From an uncultured Granulosicoccaceae bacterium (GTDB taxonomy: Bacteria > Pseudomonadota > Gammaproteobacteria > Granulosicoccales > Granulosicoccaceae), in assembly GCA_937922675.1 (NCBI GenBank), contig CALAJN010000014.1:1-64000 (forward strand): a stretch of 64,000 nt of DNA. The letters are read 5' to 3'. Under the pieces are notes generated by a model. The model saw only the letters and a program-made list of their open reading frames with translations. It made no database searches and had not been told where the DNA came from. Numbering within the stretch: position 1 is the first letter of the stretch; the number at the start of each line of letters is the position of its first letter. The position numbers and the translations under genes were made by a program. This document shows, piece by piece, positions 36,326-46,304 of this stretch.

Positions 36326-36721
36326 ATGGATCTTTCTGTTTTTGATATCGCTGGCAGCGCGATGCGTGCACAGAGTCTGCGCTTGAACACGACTGCCAGC
36401 AATCTGGCAAATGCAAGCTCGATTGCCGGCTCTGCCGAAGAGGCTTATCGATCCCGACATCCAGTGTTTGCAGCAGCGCTGCATGATGCTGTGGGAAGTG
36501 TACGCACACTGGGTGTGATTGAAAACCAACGCCCGGGTGAAGTTCGCTATGAACCTGGCCACCCAATGGCCGACGATGACGGCTACATCTACGCGTCAAA
36601 CGTCGACACCATTGAAGAGATGACCAACATGATGTCGGCATCTCAGAGTTACCAGAGCAACGTCGAGCTATTGAACACAGCAAGACAACTAATGCTGCAA
36701 ACACTGAAACTCGGCGAATGA
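36326..36721 (+). CDS. flgC: Flagellar proximal rod protein FlgC
   Basis: The 131-residue protein begins MDLSVFDIAGSAMRAQSLRL with NTTASNLANASSIAG, the axial-protein signature. It ends with YIYASNVDTIEEMTNMMSAS and a C-terminal helix, as FlgC proteins do. It follows flgB by 17 bases with AAGGAG before the start, and its stop overlaps the flgD start (ATGA). Confidence 0.95.
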   Translation: MDLSVFDIAGSAMRAQSLRLNTTASNLANASSIAGSAEEAYRSRHPVFAAALHDAVGSVRTLGVIENQRPGEVRYEPGHPMADDDGYIYASNVDTIEEMTNMMSASQSYQSNVELLNTARQLMLQTLKLGE

Positions 36722-37452
36722 GCACTTTTACCAACACCATTCCAGACGCTCTGAGTGGGTACAGCGCACAAGCAAGACAGACAGAAACCCAGACCGACAA
36801 CGATCTTGGTGAAGATGCCTTTCTGACCTTGATGCTTGCACAGCTAAAGCACCAGGACCCTATGCAACCGATGGAAAACGGAGAGTTTCTCAGCCAGATG
36901 GCAGAGTTCTCGACGGTTAGCGGTATCGAGGACATGAACGCTTCACTAGAAAACCTGACAGCGTCTTATGGCGCTAACCGAACATTGGAAGCTGCAAGCC
37001 TGGTGGGACGGGAGGTGATCATTGAAGACAATCTGCTCAGTTTTCAGGGCAATAGCGAAGGGGTCAACGGGCGCTTCACTCTGGACCACTCCTCTGGAGA
37101 CGTAGCGCTTGATGTGCACGACGTCGACGGGGCACTGGTTCGTCGCCAGGCCCTCGGACAATTTGACGGAGGGGAACACTCCTTTTCGTGGGATGGACGC
37201 AGCGACAATGGCGAGATTTCACCGCAGGGAGAATACATAGCATCCATTAGCGCCGATAACGGTCTGGGTGAGCGCTATTCGGTGCCGGTACATGTGGCAC
37301 GAGTTGTCGATTCGGTTGAATTCGGAGACGGCGGAAGCGTTGTTCTCAACACCTTGTCGGGAGAGCCCATTGGGCTTGATGAAGTACGCCAGATACGAGA
37401 TATGCGCACGACACCCAATAATAATTCCACTACAGAGGAGACACGACTATGA
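36718..37452 (+). CDS. flgD: Flagellar hook cap / scaffolding protein FlgD
   Basis: A 244-residue protein that caps the growing hook. The N-terminal export region contains the conserved EDAFLTLMLAQLKHQDPMQP and MENGEFLSQMAEFSTVSGIE. The C-terminal part has the FlgD Ig-like/Tudor domains (FSWDGRSDNGEISPQGEYIA). Its start overlaps the flgC stop and its stop overlaps the flgE start, each as ATGA. Confidence 0.95.
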   Translation: MSTFTNTIPDALSGYSAQARQTETQTDNDLGEDAFLTLMLAQLKHQDPMQPMENGEFLSQMAEFSTVSGIEDMNASLENLTASYGANRTLEAASLVGREVIIEDNLLSFQGNSEGVNGRFTLDHSSGDVALDVHDVDGALVRRQALGQFDGGEHSFSWDGRSDNGEISPQGEYIASISADNGLGERYSVPVHVARVVDSVEFGDGGSVVLNTLSGEPIGLDEVRQIRDMRTTPNNNSTTEETRL

Positions 37453-38672
37453 GTTTCGAGATCGCTTTAACCGGCCTGAATGCCGCCTCGACAGAGCTCG
37501 AGGTCATTTCAAACAACATCGCGAACAACGCGACTACAGGATTCAAGCGCACTCGGGCTGACTTCGCTGATGTTTATGCCTCCAGCTCTCTGGGTAGCGC
37601 AAACAATGCGGTTGGCCAGGGCGTACGCGTTGGCTCCTTGCGCCAGGAATTTACTCAGGGCGACGTCAGGTTCACACAGAACAATCTTGATCTTGCCGTA
37701 GACGGAACAGGGATGTTCGAGCTCAATGACAACGGCAATGTCGTATACACACGTGCAGGTGCATTCAACCTGGACAGAGAAGGTTTCATAGTCAATCCGC
37801 AAGGACACAGACTCACTGGTTACAGTGTCGATGCTGACAACGAGATCGTTCCCATAACAGGTGACTTGCAGGTTGACTTTGCAGACATCGAGCCTCGAGA
37901 AAGTGACGATCTTGAGTTCGTGCTGAATCTGGACAGCCGCGATGAGATCCTTCCACCCTTCGATCCAAACGTACGCTCTACCTACAACTACACCACCTCG
38001 ACAACTGTGTACGACGCTCTCGGCTCTGCACAGATAGCAACACTCTACTTGCACAAAGACACCCCAACGTCCTGGTCCTCCTTCCTGTTTGTGGACGGCG
38101 TTGAAGTGACTCAGCCGGGAGGCGAAGAGATGACGTTTGATGGGTCTGGCAAATTGACTGCCGTGAACGGAGACCCACAAGGCATGTTCACAACCAGCCT
38201 GTTCAATCCCGCATCGGGTGCTACTGCCATGGATATGACGGTGAACCTTGCAGAAGTTACTCACTTTGAGGCTCTATCAGGTGTCAATCAGATAGTGCAG
38301 GACGGCTATGCCTCAGGACGCCTAGAGGACTTTGATATAGACGCTTCAGGCGTTGTATTTGGCCGTTACTCAAATGGACAAGCCAAAACAATGGGACAGA
38401 TTACACTCACCGAATTCCCGAACGAAGAGGGTCTTCAGCAACTCGGCAACAGCTCCTGGGCCGAGACCTTCACCTCGGGAGAGCCCGCCACCGGCGCCCC
38501 CGGAAGCGCAAGTCTGGGACTTGTCCAGGCGGGCGCACTGGAGAATTCCAATGTTGACATTACCCAGGAACTGGTGGCGATGATTGGTGCTCAGCGCAGC
38601 TTCCAGGCGAATGCTCAGGTCATCAGTACTGGTGACACACTGACCCAGACCGTCATCAACATTCGACGCTGA
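37449..38672 (+). CDS. flgE: Flagellar hook protein FlgE
   Basis: The 407-residue hook subunit begins MSFEIALTGLNAASTELEVI with NNIANNATTGFKRTRADF, has LDLAVDGTGMFELND after the first coiled region, and ends with ENSNVDITQELVAMIGAQRS followed by FQANAQVISTGDTLTQTV. These are the N- and C-terminal axial regions of hook proteins. The centre carries the surface domains. Length matches E. coli FlgE (402). It is translationally coupled to flgD. Confidence 0.95.
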   Translation: MSFEIALTGLNAASTELEVISNNIANNATTGFKRTRADFADVYASSSLGSANNAVGQGVRVGSLRQEFTQGDVRFTQNNLDLAVDGTGMFELNDNGNVVYTRAGAFNLDREGFIVNPQGHRLTGYSVDADNEIVPITGDLQVDFADIEPRESDDLEFVLNLDSRDEILPPFDPNVRSTYNYTTSTTVYDALGSAQIATLYLHKDTPTSWSSFLFVDGVEVTQPGGEEMTFDGSGKLTAVNGDPQGMFTTSLFNPASGATAMDMTVNLAEVTHFEALSGVNQIVQDGYASGRLEDFDIDASGVVFGRYSNGQAKTMGQITLTEFPNEEGLQQLGNSSWAETFTSGEPATGAPGSASLGLVQAGALENSNVDITQELVAMIGAQRSFQANAQVISTGDTLTQTVINIRR

Positions 38673-38680
38673 TACAGATC

Positions 38681-39415
38681 ATGGACGGGATGGTATATCT
38701 CGCTATGTCAGGTGCAAGGCAGGTCATGCACCGACAGGCAATCAACAGTCACAATCTGGCAAACGTCGATACCACAGGATTTCGGCGTGCGCTGGATGGC
38801 TTCGAGGCTATGCCCATGTACGGACCCGGTCACCCTGGGCGTGTACAGGTGCAGGATCGATCGCAAGGTGCAGACATGGCGCAAGGCGGTATTCGCACCA
38901 CGGGAGATCCTCTGAACATCGCACTACAAGGCCCGGGTTTTATTGCCGTTCAGGATGTTGATGGCAATGAGGCCTGGACTCGCAATGGCGATCTCAGCAT
39001 AGGACCGAACGGTCTGTTGCAAACCAGCGCCGGTCAGCCCGTTATGGGCAATGCCGGCCCTATCACCCTCACCGCCTTTGAAGAACTGGATATAGCCGAG
39101 GACGGCACGATCACGGTTAGGCCACTCGGTGAGAGTGCTGCGGGGCTTGCCATCATTGATCGCATAAAACTGGTCAACCCTGACCCTGAAACGCTTGAAA
39201 GAAACGAACGTGGGTTGTTCACCAGTGAGGTAGAAGCCGTGGCAGATGCTGCAGTTACGGTTCAGAGCGGTGCACTCGAAACCAGCAATGTCAACACCGT
39301 GGAGTCATTGGTCACGATGATTGAGTTGGCAAGACAATTTGAGACACAAGTGAAGTTGATGCAGACGGCAGAAGATACCGACACGGCAGCGGCTCGTCTG
39401 CTCACTTCAACCTAA
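38681..39415 (+). CDS. flgF: Flagellar proximal rod protein FlgF
   Basis: A 244-residue rod protein. [20 protein letters not shown] and [19 protein letters not shown] open it, [19 protein letters not shown] follows, and [20 protein letters not shown] closes it. FlgF sits between the FlgB/C base and the FlgG distal rod. It begins eight bases after flgE and is followed by flgG, the normal order. Confidence 0.95.
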   Translation: MDGMVYLAMSGARQVMHRQAINSHNLANVDTTGFRRALDGFEAMPMYGPGHPGRVQVQDRSQGADMAQGGIRTTGDPLNIALQGPGFIAVQDVDGNEAWTRNGDLSIGPNGLLQTSAGQPVMGNAGPITLTAFEELDIAEDGTITVRPLGESAAGLAIIDRIKLVNPDPETLERNERGLFTSEVEAVADAAVTVQSGALETSNVNTVESLVTMIELARQFETQVKLMQTAEDTDTAAARLLTST

Positions 39416-39437
39416 TCAAGAATCGGAAGATAAAGCG

Positions 39438-40223
39438 ATGAACGGTGCACTCTGGACAGCCAAAACAGGCCTTGATGCGCAGCAGACGCGTATGCAGGTC
39501 ATTTCCAACAACCTGGCCAACACCAACACGACCGGCTTCAAGCGCGATCGGGCCGTGTTTCAGGATTTGATTTATCAAAACGTTCGCCAGTCCGGCGCTC
39601 AATCCTCTCAGGACACCCAGTTGCCCTCTGGTCTATCAGTCGGTACCGGTGTGCGCGTGGTATCTACTGAGAAACTGTTCACTCAGGGAAACCTGACACA
39701 AACAGGAGATCCGCTGGACATCGCCGTACAAGGTCGTGGGTTTTTTGAAGTACTGACGCCTGATGGCAACCTCGCCTACACCCGAGATGGCTCTTTTCAG
39801 GTCGATGCTCAGGGCCAGGTGGTCAATGCGTCTGGCTTTGTCTTGCAACCAGGTATCACTGTACCGGCCAATGCATCGTCAGTCACTATTGGTCTCGACG
39901 GCACCGTCACCGCTGCCATAGCTGGCAACAGCACACCAATATCGCTCGGCACCATTGGCCTTAGTGACTTCGTCAATCAGGCCGGTTTGCAGGCTCTGGG
40001 TGGAAACCTCTACGCTGAAACTGCGGCCAGTGGCGCGCCTCTACAGGGCAACGCAAATACCAATGGCATGGGCAGCCTCATTCAAGGCTCTGTCGAGACA
40101 TCCAATGTCAATGTAGTCGAAGAACTGGTCAGTATGATCGAGACCCAGCGTGCCTATGAGATCAGCTCCAAGGCTATATCGACGACTGATGGCATGCTGC
40201 AGTACGTGAACAACAACCTCTGA
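39438..40223 (+). CDS. flgG: Flagellar distal rod protein FlgG
   Basis: The 261-residue protein starts [20 protein letters not shown] with [19 protein letters not shown] and has the FlgG-specific [16 protein letters not shown] loop. [20 protein letters not shown] and the C-terminal [20 protein letters not shown] complete the axial pattern. It forms the distal rod inside the P and L rings. Its TGA overlaps the flgH start as TGATG. Confidence 0.96.
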   Translation: MNGALWTAKTGLDAQQTRMQVISNNLANTNTTGFKRDRAVFQDLIYQNVRQSGAQSSQDTQLPSGLSVGTGVRVVSTEKLFTQGNLTQTGDPLDIAVQGRGFFEVLTPDGNLAYTRDGSFQVDAQGQVVNASGFVLQPGITVPANASSVTIGLDGTVTAAIAGNSTPISLGTIGLSDFVNQAGLQALGGNLYAETAASGAPLQGNANTNGMGSLIQGSVETSNVNVVEELVSMIETQRAYEISSKAISTTDGMLQYVNNNL

Positions 40224-40930
40224 TGAGTATCCTTGCGCTGAAAGCCGGTCTCATCGGATCGAGGATCATGGCGGCGGCAATCGCCATCGGGTTGTGTGGG
40301 TGTGCGAGCACCACCAAGGAAGACCTGGCAGCGCGCACCTACGATCCACCCGACCCCGCTTATTCCATGGCACCAGAGCCAAGGGACGGCGGCATCTATC
40401 AAGCCGCCAGCAATCGCTTCTTTTTCGAAGACATGCGCGCGCGGCGAATCGGCGACGTCATCAATGTCATTCTGGATGAGCAGACAGATGCAACCAAGTC
40501 AGCGTCCAGCAACGCGGGGCGTGACACCAGCATCAATCTACCCAACCCCACACTGTTCGGTGGTGCACTGACTGCCAAAGGGCGCAACATCCTTCAAGTT
40601 GAAGCAGAAGCGGGCTCCAGTTTTTCAGGCTCTGGCGATAGCAGCCAGAGTAACCGCCTGACGGGCAGTGTTGCTGTGACCGTACACGAGGTGCTGCCAA
40701 ACGGCACACTGCGTATTCGCGGTGAGAAGGTGTTAACGCTCAACCACGGTACCGAAACTGTTCGTGTGTCTGGTCTGGTACGCACCGCTGACATTGACCC
40801 GAGCAACACCGTGCAGTCTTCACGACTTGCTGATGCAGATATTTCCTATCGCGGAACCGGTGCAATTGCAGACAGCAGCCGCCCCGGCTGGTTGACCAGG
40901 GTATTCACCAGTGCCCTCTGGCCCTTTTAA
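40223..40930 (+). CDS. flgH: Flagellar L-ring lipoprotein FlgH
   Basis: A 235-residue outer-membrane lipoprotein. The signal [15 protein letters not shown] carries a lipobox ending in Cys, and the mature part has the FlgH segments [40 protein letters not shown] and [20 protein letters not shown]. It forms the bushing of the rod in the outer membrane. It overlaps flgG by one base and is followed by flgI after 13 bases. Confidence 0.94.
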   Translation: MSILALKAGLIGSRIMAAAIAIGLCGCASTTKEDLAARTYDPPDPAYSMAPEPRDGGIYQAASNRFFFEDMRARRIGDVINVILDEQTDATKSASSNAGRDTSINLPNPTLFGGALTAKGRNILQVEAEAGSSFSGSGDSSQSNRLTGSVAVTVHEVLPNGTLRIRGEKVLTLNHGTETVRVSGLVRTADIDPSNTVQSSRLADADISYRGTGAIADSSRPGWLTRVFTSALWPF

Positions 40931-40943
40931 GAGTCATAACGAC

Positions 40944-42065
40944 ATGAATTCCGGACTGATCCGACTACTCTCTCAGTGTGCCGCCTTGATACTTGTGCTG
41001 CTATCAATGCCAGCACAGGCGGAGCGCATCAAGGACATCGCCACGGTGGCGGGTGTACGCGACAATCCCCTGCTCGGCTATGGTCTTGTTGTTGGCCTTG
41101 ACGGCACGGGGGATTCTGTCGCGCAATCAGCATTTACCGAGCAAAGCTTGCGCAGCATGCTCACTCAATATGGCGTGACGGTCCCACCCAATGTGACCTT
41201 GAACCCAAAGAACGTAGCGGCGGTAACACTGTCTGCCGTACTGCCGCCATTTGCAAAGCCTGGGCAGCGCATTGATGTCACAGCCTCATCTCTTGGCAAT
41301 GCCAAGTCGCTTCGTGGTGGCACTCTGTTGATGTCGCCCCTGCGTGGAGCCGATGGCGAGGTCTATGCCATTGCACAGGGCAATTTGGTTGTTGGCGGGC
41401 TTGGCGTCTCCGGTGCCGATGGCTCTACCTTGGCCATCAACATTCCAAGCGTCGGTCGCGTACCCCTTGGCGCCAGTGTCGAGCGCTCAGTACCGACACC
41501 CTTCGCCGACACGGACCACATCATATTCAATCTCAGCGAGCCTGACTTCACCACGGCCAGACGACTCGTTGATGCTATCAACGATGCTTTTGGAAGTCCG
41601 GTAGCTGAAGCGATGGACGCGGTATCCGTGTCTGTCATTGCACCCAAAGGGGTCTCTGAACGAGTCTCTTTCGTCGGCTACTTGCAGGAGCTGGAAGTCC
41701 TGCCAGGCGAAGGAGCCGCCAAAGTCATTGTCAATTCAAGAACCGGAACCATCGTGATAGGCAGTCATGTGACCGTCGGGCCAGCTGCGGTTACACACGG
41801 CAGCCTGGTGGTCCGGATTACCGAAAACCCAGGTGTTGTACAACCGGATCCATTTGCCAATGGTGAGACTGCGATCGTTGAAGACACTGAGATTGATGTC
41901 GAGCAACAAGGGGATGGGCGCATGTTCGAGCTGGGACGCGGCACTACCTTGTCCGACATTGTGCAAGCGATCAATGAGGTCGGTGCAGCACCGGGTGACC
42001 TGGTGGCGATTCTTGAGGCACTGAAACAGGCGGGTGCGCTACGAGCGCAGCTGATTGTGATCTAG
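40944..42065 (+). CDS. flgI: Flagellar P-ring protein FlgI
   Basis: A 373-residue periplasmic protein. The ATG at 40944 follows the flgH stop and gives a signal peptide ([20 protein letters not shown], cleavage at AQA). The frame is open eleven codons more into flgH, without a signal. [30 protein letters not shown] and the C-terminal [20 protein letters not shown] are FlgI hallmarks. It forms the ring in the peptidoglycan layer with help from FlgA. Confidence 0.95.
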   Translation: MNSGLIRLLSQCAALILVLLSMPAQAERIKDIATVAGVRDNPLLGYGLVVGLDGTGDSVAQSAFTEQSLRSMLTQYGVTVPPNVTLNPKNVAAVTLSAVLPPFAKPGQRIDVTASSLGNAKSLRGGTLLMSPLRGADGEVYAIAQGNLVVGGLGVSGADGSTLAINIPSVGRVPLGASVERSVPTPFADTDHIIFNLSEPDFTTARRLVDAINDAFGSPVAEAMDAVSVSVIAPKGVSERVSFVGYLQELEVLPGEGAAKVIVNSRTGTIVIGSHVTVGPAAVTHGSLVVRITENPGVVQPDPFANGETAIVEDTEIDVEQQGDGRMFELGRGTTLSDIVQAINEVGAAPGDLVAILEALKQAGALRAQLIVI

Positions 42066-42086
42066 GACTCTTGAGGAGAACCCCTC

Positions 42087-43061
42087 ATGGACAATCTTGC
42101 ATTGACAGCAACAGTCGGGCGCCTGCAGGCGCGTGATCTGTCCGCGTCAGGTAGCACGACTGTTATCTCCAGTGGAGAGCAATCAGACGAAGCACTGGAG
42201 GCTGCACGTGCATTCGAGCAGATGATGGTGCGCAACCTGCTGAAATCCATGCGTACCGCGGCCCGCGGGACAGAGAGTGGAGATGCAGCATCCAACGCTC
42301 GTGGTATGTATGAGGAGCGTATGGACGAGGCGATGGCAGGCTTTATCAGTGACTCTGGTGGACTGGGCCTGGCGGATCATATCGCTCGATCGCTTGGACC
42401 GGAGACGAACACTGACTCCAGGCCTCTGGCGGGACTTCCGGCAAGACCGACAGTGGATCGGGTGGAGGGTTTGAGTGCCGCTGATCTAGTGCGCCTCAAG
42501 GAGCTGGTCAAAAAATCAGATATCACCGAGGCGCGCAAACCCACCGGCGCTGTTTTTGCCAGTCGCAATGAGGCATTCACCAGCCACTCGACATCGCAAG
42601 ACGAGTTTATAGATCCTCTTTTAGCTCACGCGACACGAGCTGCCGAGCGTCTGGGTACCAGTGCCGATGCGGTACTGGCTGTGGCAGCCCTTGAAACCGG
42701 CTGGGGCCGATTTCCACTTCGTGACGCCAATGGTCAAGATTCTCATAACTTGTTCGGTATCAAAGAGTCTTCATCGGCGGTCGGCACACTTGAGCATGCC
42801 ACCACTGAATACATCAACGGACGGCCGCAGTCACAACGCGAGTCCTTTGCACGCTTTAGCAGCCCCGCTCACGCAGTCGATGCTTTCGCAGACTTTGTGC
42901 TGGAGAACCCTCGTTACGCTCCCGCTTTGGAGCAGGCCAGTGATCCAGAGGCATTTTTGCGTGGTTTGCACGCGGCGGGATATGCCACCGATCCAGCCTA
43001 CGGTGACAAGGCGGTATCCACCCTTCACCGGGTGCAATCGCTCAGAGAGGCTCAGCGGTGA
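42087..43061 (+). CDS. flgJ: Rod-assembly protein and peptidoglycan hydrolase FlgJ
   Basis: A 324-residue two-domain protein. The N-terminal rod-cap region contains ARAFEQMMVRNLLKSMRTAA and YEERMDEAMAGFISDSGGLG. The C-terminal half, after a linker, is a glucosaminidase domain (DEFIDPLLAHATRAAERLG, AVAALETGWGRFPLRDANG, HNLFGIKESSS). The Glu in ALETGWG is the catalytic acid position. It caps the rod and opens the cell wall. Its TGA overlaps the flgK start as GTGA. Confidence 0.95.
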   Translation: MDNLALTATVGRLQARDLSASGSTTVISSGEQSDEALEAARAFEQMMVRNLLKSMRTAARGTESGDAASNARGMYEERMDEAMAGFISDSGGLGLADHIARSLGPETNTDSRPLAGLPARPTVDRVEGLSAADLVRLKELVKKSDITEARKPTGAVFASRNEAFTSHSTSQDEFIDPLLAHATRAAERLGTSADAVLAVAALETGWGRFPLRDANGQDSHNLFGIKESSSAVGTLEHATTEYINGRPQSQRESFARFSSPAHAVDAFADFVLENPRYAPALEQASDPEAFLRGLHAAGYATDPAYGDKAVSTLHRVQSLREAQR

Positions 43062-44944
43062 GCAGCGTACTCAACAACGCCACGACCGGGCTGCTGGCAT
43101 TTCAGCGAGCGATCGCTACTACCTCGCAGAACATAGCGAACGCCAACACCGAGGGGTACTCACGCCAGAGAATCGATCTGGACTCGATTTCACCGTCGGC
43201 GCACTATGCCGGTGCTGTCGGGCGCGGCGTCCGTGTCGACAACGTGGAGCGACTGCACAACGAGTTCTCCACACAACGTGTCATAGAGAGCAGCAGCGCC
43301 TACACCGCTGAGGACACTCATCTCAACCTTGCCAGCCGTATAGATGCTCTGGTTGCCGACGAAGCCCTCGGCTTGTCACCTGCGATGAGCGAATTTGACG
43401 CAGCACTTCAAGACGCTGCGGCCAATCCCTCATCAGCAGCAGTCAGGGAGGTATTACTCGGATCAGGTCAAGCCTTGGCGGATCGCTTTTCATCCATGCA
43501 GATCGAACTCTCCAGCACACGCAACGAAGTTGCGCAGCGCATGGATTCGGACATCAATGAGGTCAATGAACTGGCTCTGAGCGTTGCGGACCTCAATCGG
43601 CGTATCACCCTACTTGGCACCCAAGGCGGAACCAATGAAATAGAAGATCAACGTGATTTACTGATCGGTCGAATCGCAGATCTCATTGACGTCAAGACAG
43701 TCAGTCAAGACAACGGTGCAGTCAACCTTGCCATTGGCAATGGTCAATGGCTGGTTACCGACTCGATGACACGAGAGATGCGCATAGTGTCGGATGCTAC
43801 CGAGCCCAGTGGTCAGGCCTTGCAGATCGGTGGTGGTGATCTGTGGGAAAACCTGGACGACAATGTGACCACCGGCGGATCGATAGGTGGCTATCTCGCC
43901 TTTGCCCGAGACACACTCTCACCCACAGAGCAACGCCTTGGCCGGTTGGCACGCGTAGTTGCAGAAGGAATTAATGAAACTCACCGCTCCGGCATAAAGC
44001 CTGACGGGACAACTGGTCAGGACTGGTTTGACGTTCCAGGTCCGCTGGTCATTGAATCACCAGACAACACATCCAGTGCATCACTGAGTATCACAATAGA
44101 TGACAACAGCGCCCTGCAGGCATCGGACTACGAAGTCAGACACAGCGCAGGCAATCTCTATGTAACGCGGCGCTCGGATGGCGAGACCTTTGACGGAGCC
44201 GCCCCTCTATCAATTGATGGCTTGATCATCGCGCTTGATGGCACACCCGCCGATGGAGACACTTTTATCGTGTCGGCCAATGGAGCTGTTGCTACGGGTA
44301 TGAGTCAACGATTGACCGACCCCATGGATATCGCTCTGGCGCGTCGCCTTGGCGTGGATATCGGACTTGAAAACCCCGGGCGGGCCACGATCGAACAGCC
44401 GAGTGTCACCGACGTACTGCACCCGGGTCTGGACAGTTCTGTAGAGATTGTATTCACCGCTGATGACACCTATGACGTGATTGATTCAGTTAGCGGTACG
44501 GCACTGGCAAGCAACATGAGCTTTACCAGTGGTGAAGCAATTGCCTACAACGGGTGGCAAACACGTATTTCGGGTATCCCACAGCTCGGCGACAGCTTCA
44601 CGATCTCGCCTGGCGACACACCGTCCACCGACAACGGCAACGCACTGGCTCTGAGCGATCTGCAAGATGCACTGTCGATCAACGGAACCAGAACATCGGT
44701 AGACGAATACGCCTCACTCGTCTCCTATGTGGGTGGCTCTACCCGACAACTTGACACGCGCGCACAGGGGCTATCAACGCTACTGGCTGAGGCTCAGGAT
44801 CGGCGGGATGCCTTGTCCGGAGTTAGCCTGGACGAAGAAGCCGTTGACTTGAGTCGATTCACCCAGGCCTATCAGGCCTCAGCACAAGTTGTCGCCACAG
44901 CAGACACCTTGTTCCAGAACCTGCTCGCGGTGGTTTCCCGATGA
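43058..44944 (+). CDS. flgK: Hook-associated protein 1 FlgK
   Basis: The 628-residue junction protein starts at a GTG overlapping the flgJ stop. SVLNNATTGLLAFQRAIATT and NIANANTEGYSRQRIDL are its N-terminal axial motif. SRFTQAYQASAQVVATADTL closes it. The central part contains two copies of a beta module (ending ALDGTPADGDTFIVS and ISGIPQLGDSFTISPG) that recurs in FlgL. It links hook to filament and is escorted by FlgN. Its stop overlaps the flgL start. Confidence 0.95.
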   Translation: MSSVLNNATTGLLAFQRAIATTSQNIANANTEGYSRQRIDLDSISPSAHYAGAVGRGVRVDNVERLHNEFSTQRVIESSSAYTAEDTHLNLASRIDALVADEALGLSPAMSEFDAALQDAAANPSSAAVREVLLGSGQALADRFSSMQIELSSTRNEVAQRMDSDINEVNELALSVADLNRRITLLGTQGGTNEIEDQRDLLIGRIADLIDVKTVSQDNGAVNLAIGNGQWLVTDSMTREMRIVSDATEPSGQALQIGGGDLWENLDDNVTTGGSIGGYLAFARDTLSPTEQRLGRLARVVAEGINETHRSGIKPDGTTGQDWFDVPGPLVIESPDNTSSASLSITIDDNSALQASDYEVRHSAGNLYVTRRSDGETFDGAAPLSIDGLIIALDGTPADGDTFIVSANGAVATGMSQRLTDPMDIALARRLGVDIGLENPGRATIEQPSVTDVLHPGLDSSVEIVFTADDTYDVIDSVSGTALASNMSFTSGEAIAYNGWQTRISGIPQLGDSFTISPGDTPSTDNGNALALSDLQDALSINGTRTSVDEYASLVSYVGGSTRQLDTRAQGLSTLLAEAQDRRDALSGVSLDEEAVDLSRFTQAYQASAQVVATADTLFQNLLAVVSR

Positions 44945-46143
44945 GTTTAAGAATCACAGATACCGGGCTTAACCGTCAGATGCTGGCGGACCTTCAACGT
45001 ACCCAGAGCACTATCGCCGAGACCCAGCTGCAAATCGGCAGCGGCTCCCGAATCAACAAGCCCTCTGATGATCCGGGCGCTATCGCGCGACTTGTCGATA
45101 TTGAATCTACCCAGAGCAGACTGGATCAGTACACACGCAATGCCGATGCCGCAGAGAGTCGCCTCGTGCTTGAAGAGACCGCCATGGCATCCGCTATCGA
45201 GACGCTTTCCCGGTTGCGTGAGCTCGCAGTGCAAGCCAACAACGACACGATGGATGACGCAGGACGAACTGCCATCGCGACAGAGATCACCGAACGTCTG
45301 GGGGAGCTCTATGAGGCGGCCAATGCTCGGGATGCCGCTGGTGAGTACTTGTTTGCAGGCACCCAAGGTAGCGTCCGGCCCTTCTCGCCGGGCAACCTCA
45401 ATGCCTGGAACGGTAATGAAGTCCCCCGCGAGCTGCCAATCACCTTGAATCGCACCGTAAAATCCGGCGACTTTGGGGCCGACGCCTTCTTGCGTGTCCC
45501 CGCGGGCAATGGCACCTTTGCCGTCAGCTCGAATCCGGGCAATACCGGCTCAGGAGTGATTGACGCGGGTAGCCTCAACGATAGCGCAAGTTTCACAGCG
45601 CACGACTACGAGATCCTGTTCACAACAGCCAATACCTACGATGTCGTTGATCTTGATACCGGCACTACCGTAATAGCAGGCGCGACCTACACCGCCGAGG
45701 AATCGATCATATTCGATGGTATCGACACATATATAAAAGGTGTACCCGCAGCGGGAGACAGCTTTCAGATAGTCAGCGGTGAACAAAAAGATATTTTCAG
45801 CGCCACCAGTAGCTTTATAGATGCCCTGAACCAACCCTTTACCAATGCGACAGAGCGTGCAAGCACTCGTCAGCTCATTGACAATGCCCTCAGCAGCTTC
45901 AATCAATCACTCGAGAGCCTCAGCACGGTACGTTCGAGAATTGGCGCACGTTTACAGATCATTGAAACCAGTCGAAACGAGAATGATGCGGTCAACATTC
46001 AGCTTGCGCATACCCGATCTGACCTTCAGGACACCGATATAACAGAGGCAGTGGTGCGCCTGGAAAATCAATCCACTACTCTGGAATTGTTATACAAGTC
46101 CTTTGAACGCGTCGATTCGCTCTCGTTGTTCGATTACTTGTGA
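44941..46143 (+). CDS. flgL: Hook-associated protein 3 FlgL
   Basis: A 400-residue flagellin-like junction protein. LRITDTGLNRQMLADLQRTQ, LQIGSGSRINKPSDDPGAIA and a C-terminal VVRLENQSTTLELLYKSFER mark the two terminal helical regions. The middle carries one copy of the beta module also found in FlgK (YEILFTTANTYDVVD to KGVPAAGDSFQIVSG). It ends the flg operon proper, followed by a flagellin promoter region. Confidence 0.95.
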   Translation: MSLRITDTGLNRQMLADLQRTQSTIAETQLQIGSGSRINKPSDDPGAIARLVDIESTQSRLDQYTRNADAAESRLVLEETAMASAIETLSRLRELAVQANNDTMDDAGRTAIATEITERLGELYEAANARDAAGEYLFAGTQGSVRPFSPGNLNAWNGNEVPRELPITLNRTVKSGDFGADAFLRVPAGNGTFAVSSNPGNTGSGVIDAGSLNDSASFTAHDYEILFTTANTYDVVDLDTGTTVIAGATYTAEESIIFDGIDTYIKGVPAAGDSFQIVSGEQKDIFSATSSFIDALNQPFTNATERASTRQLIDNALSSFNQSLESLSTVRSRIGARLQIIETSRNENDAVNIQLAHTRSDLQDTDITEAVVRLENQSTTLELLYKSFERVDSLSLFDYL

Positions 46144-46170
46144 TGAATTGTGAGGGATAAAGAGACAGGC

Positions 46171-46202
46171 TTCACTCGCGGAATATTTTAGAACGCCGAT
46201 AG
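46171..46202 (+). promoter_or_regulatory. FliA (sigma-28) promoter of the first flagellin gene
   Basis: GCCGATAG (46195-46202) is a near-perfect sigma-28 -10. The -35 region reads TTCACTCG (46171-46178), with CT exactly 20 bases before the -10, as in the consensus CTAAA-N15-GCCGATAA, but with CG instead of AAA. The same TTCACTCG-N16-GCCGATAG arrangement precedes the second flagellin gene, which supports its use. Confidence 0.75.
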
Positions 46203-46203
46203 C

Positions 46204-46299
46204 TCGATGGTCTGTGTGACAACCTTGGAGAGGGTTGGCACTTGAGGAGCAAGGCACGCAGACCATCGAAAGAAGGGAACCACAACATCCGTGGGGAAC
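46204..46299 (+). promoter_or_regulatory. Structured flagellin mRNA leader with AGGA-loop hairpin (putative CsrA target)
   Basis: A 15-bp stem with one G-U pair joins TCGATGGTCTGTGTG (46204-46218) to CACGCAGACCATCGA (46255-46269). Inside it are CAACC-TTGGAGAG-GGTTG (46220-46237) and CTTG-AGGAG-CAAG (46241-46253), both with GGA in the loop, the form CsrA prefers. Two further GGA sites follow, one in AAGGGAACC and one in the ribosome site GTGGGGAAC. The AGGA hairpin and the two later motifs recur in the second flagellin leader. Confidence 0.6.
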
Positions 46300-46304
46300 T
46301 CAAA

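Noticed and set aside
37509-38264. A 251-codon minus-strand frame inside flgE
   Set aside because: It is antisense to the hook gene and is rich in Cys and Val with no domain pattern.
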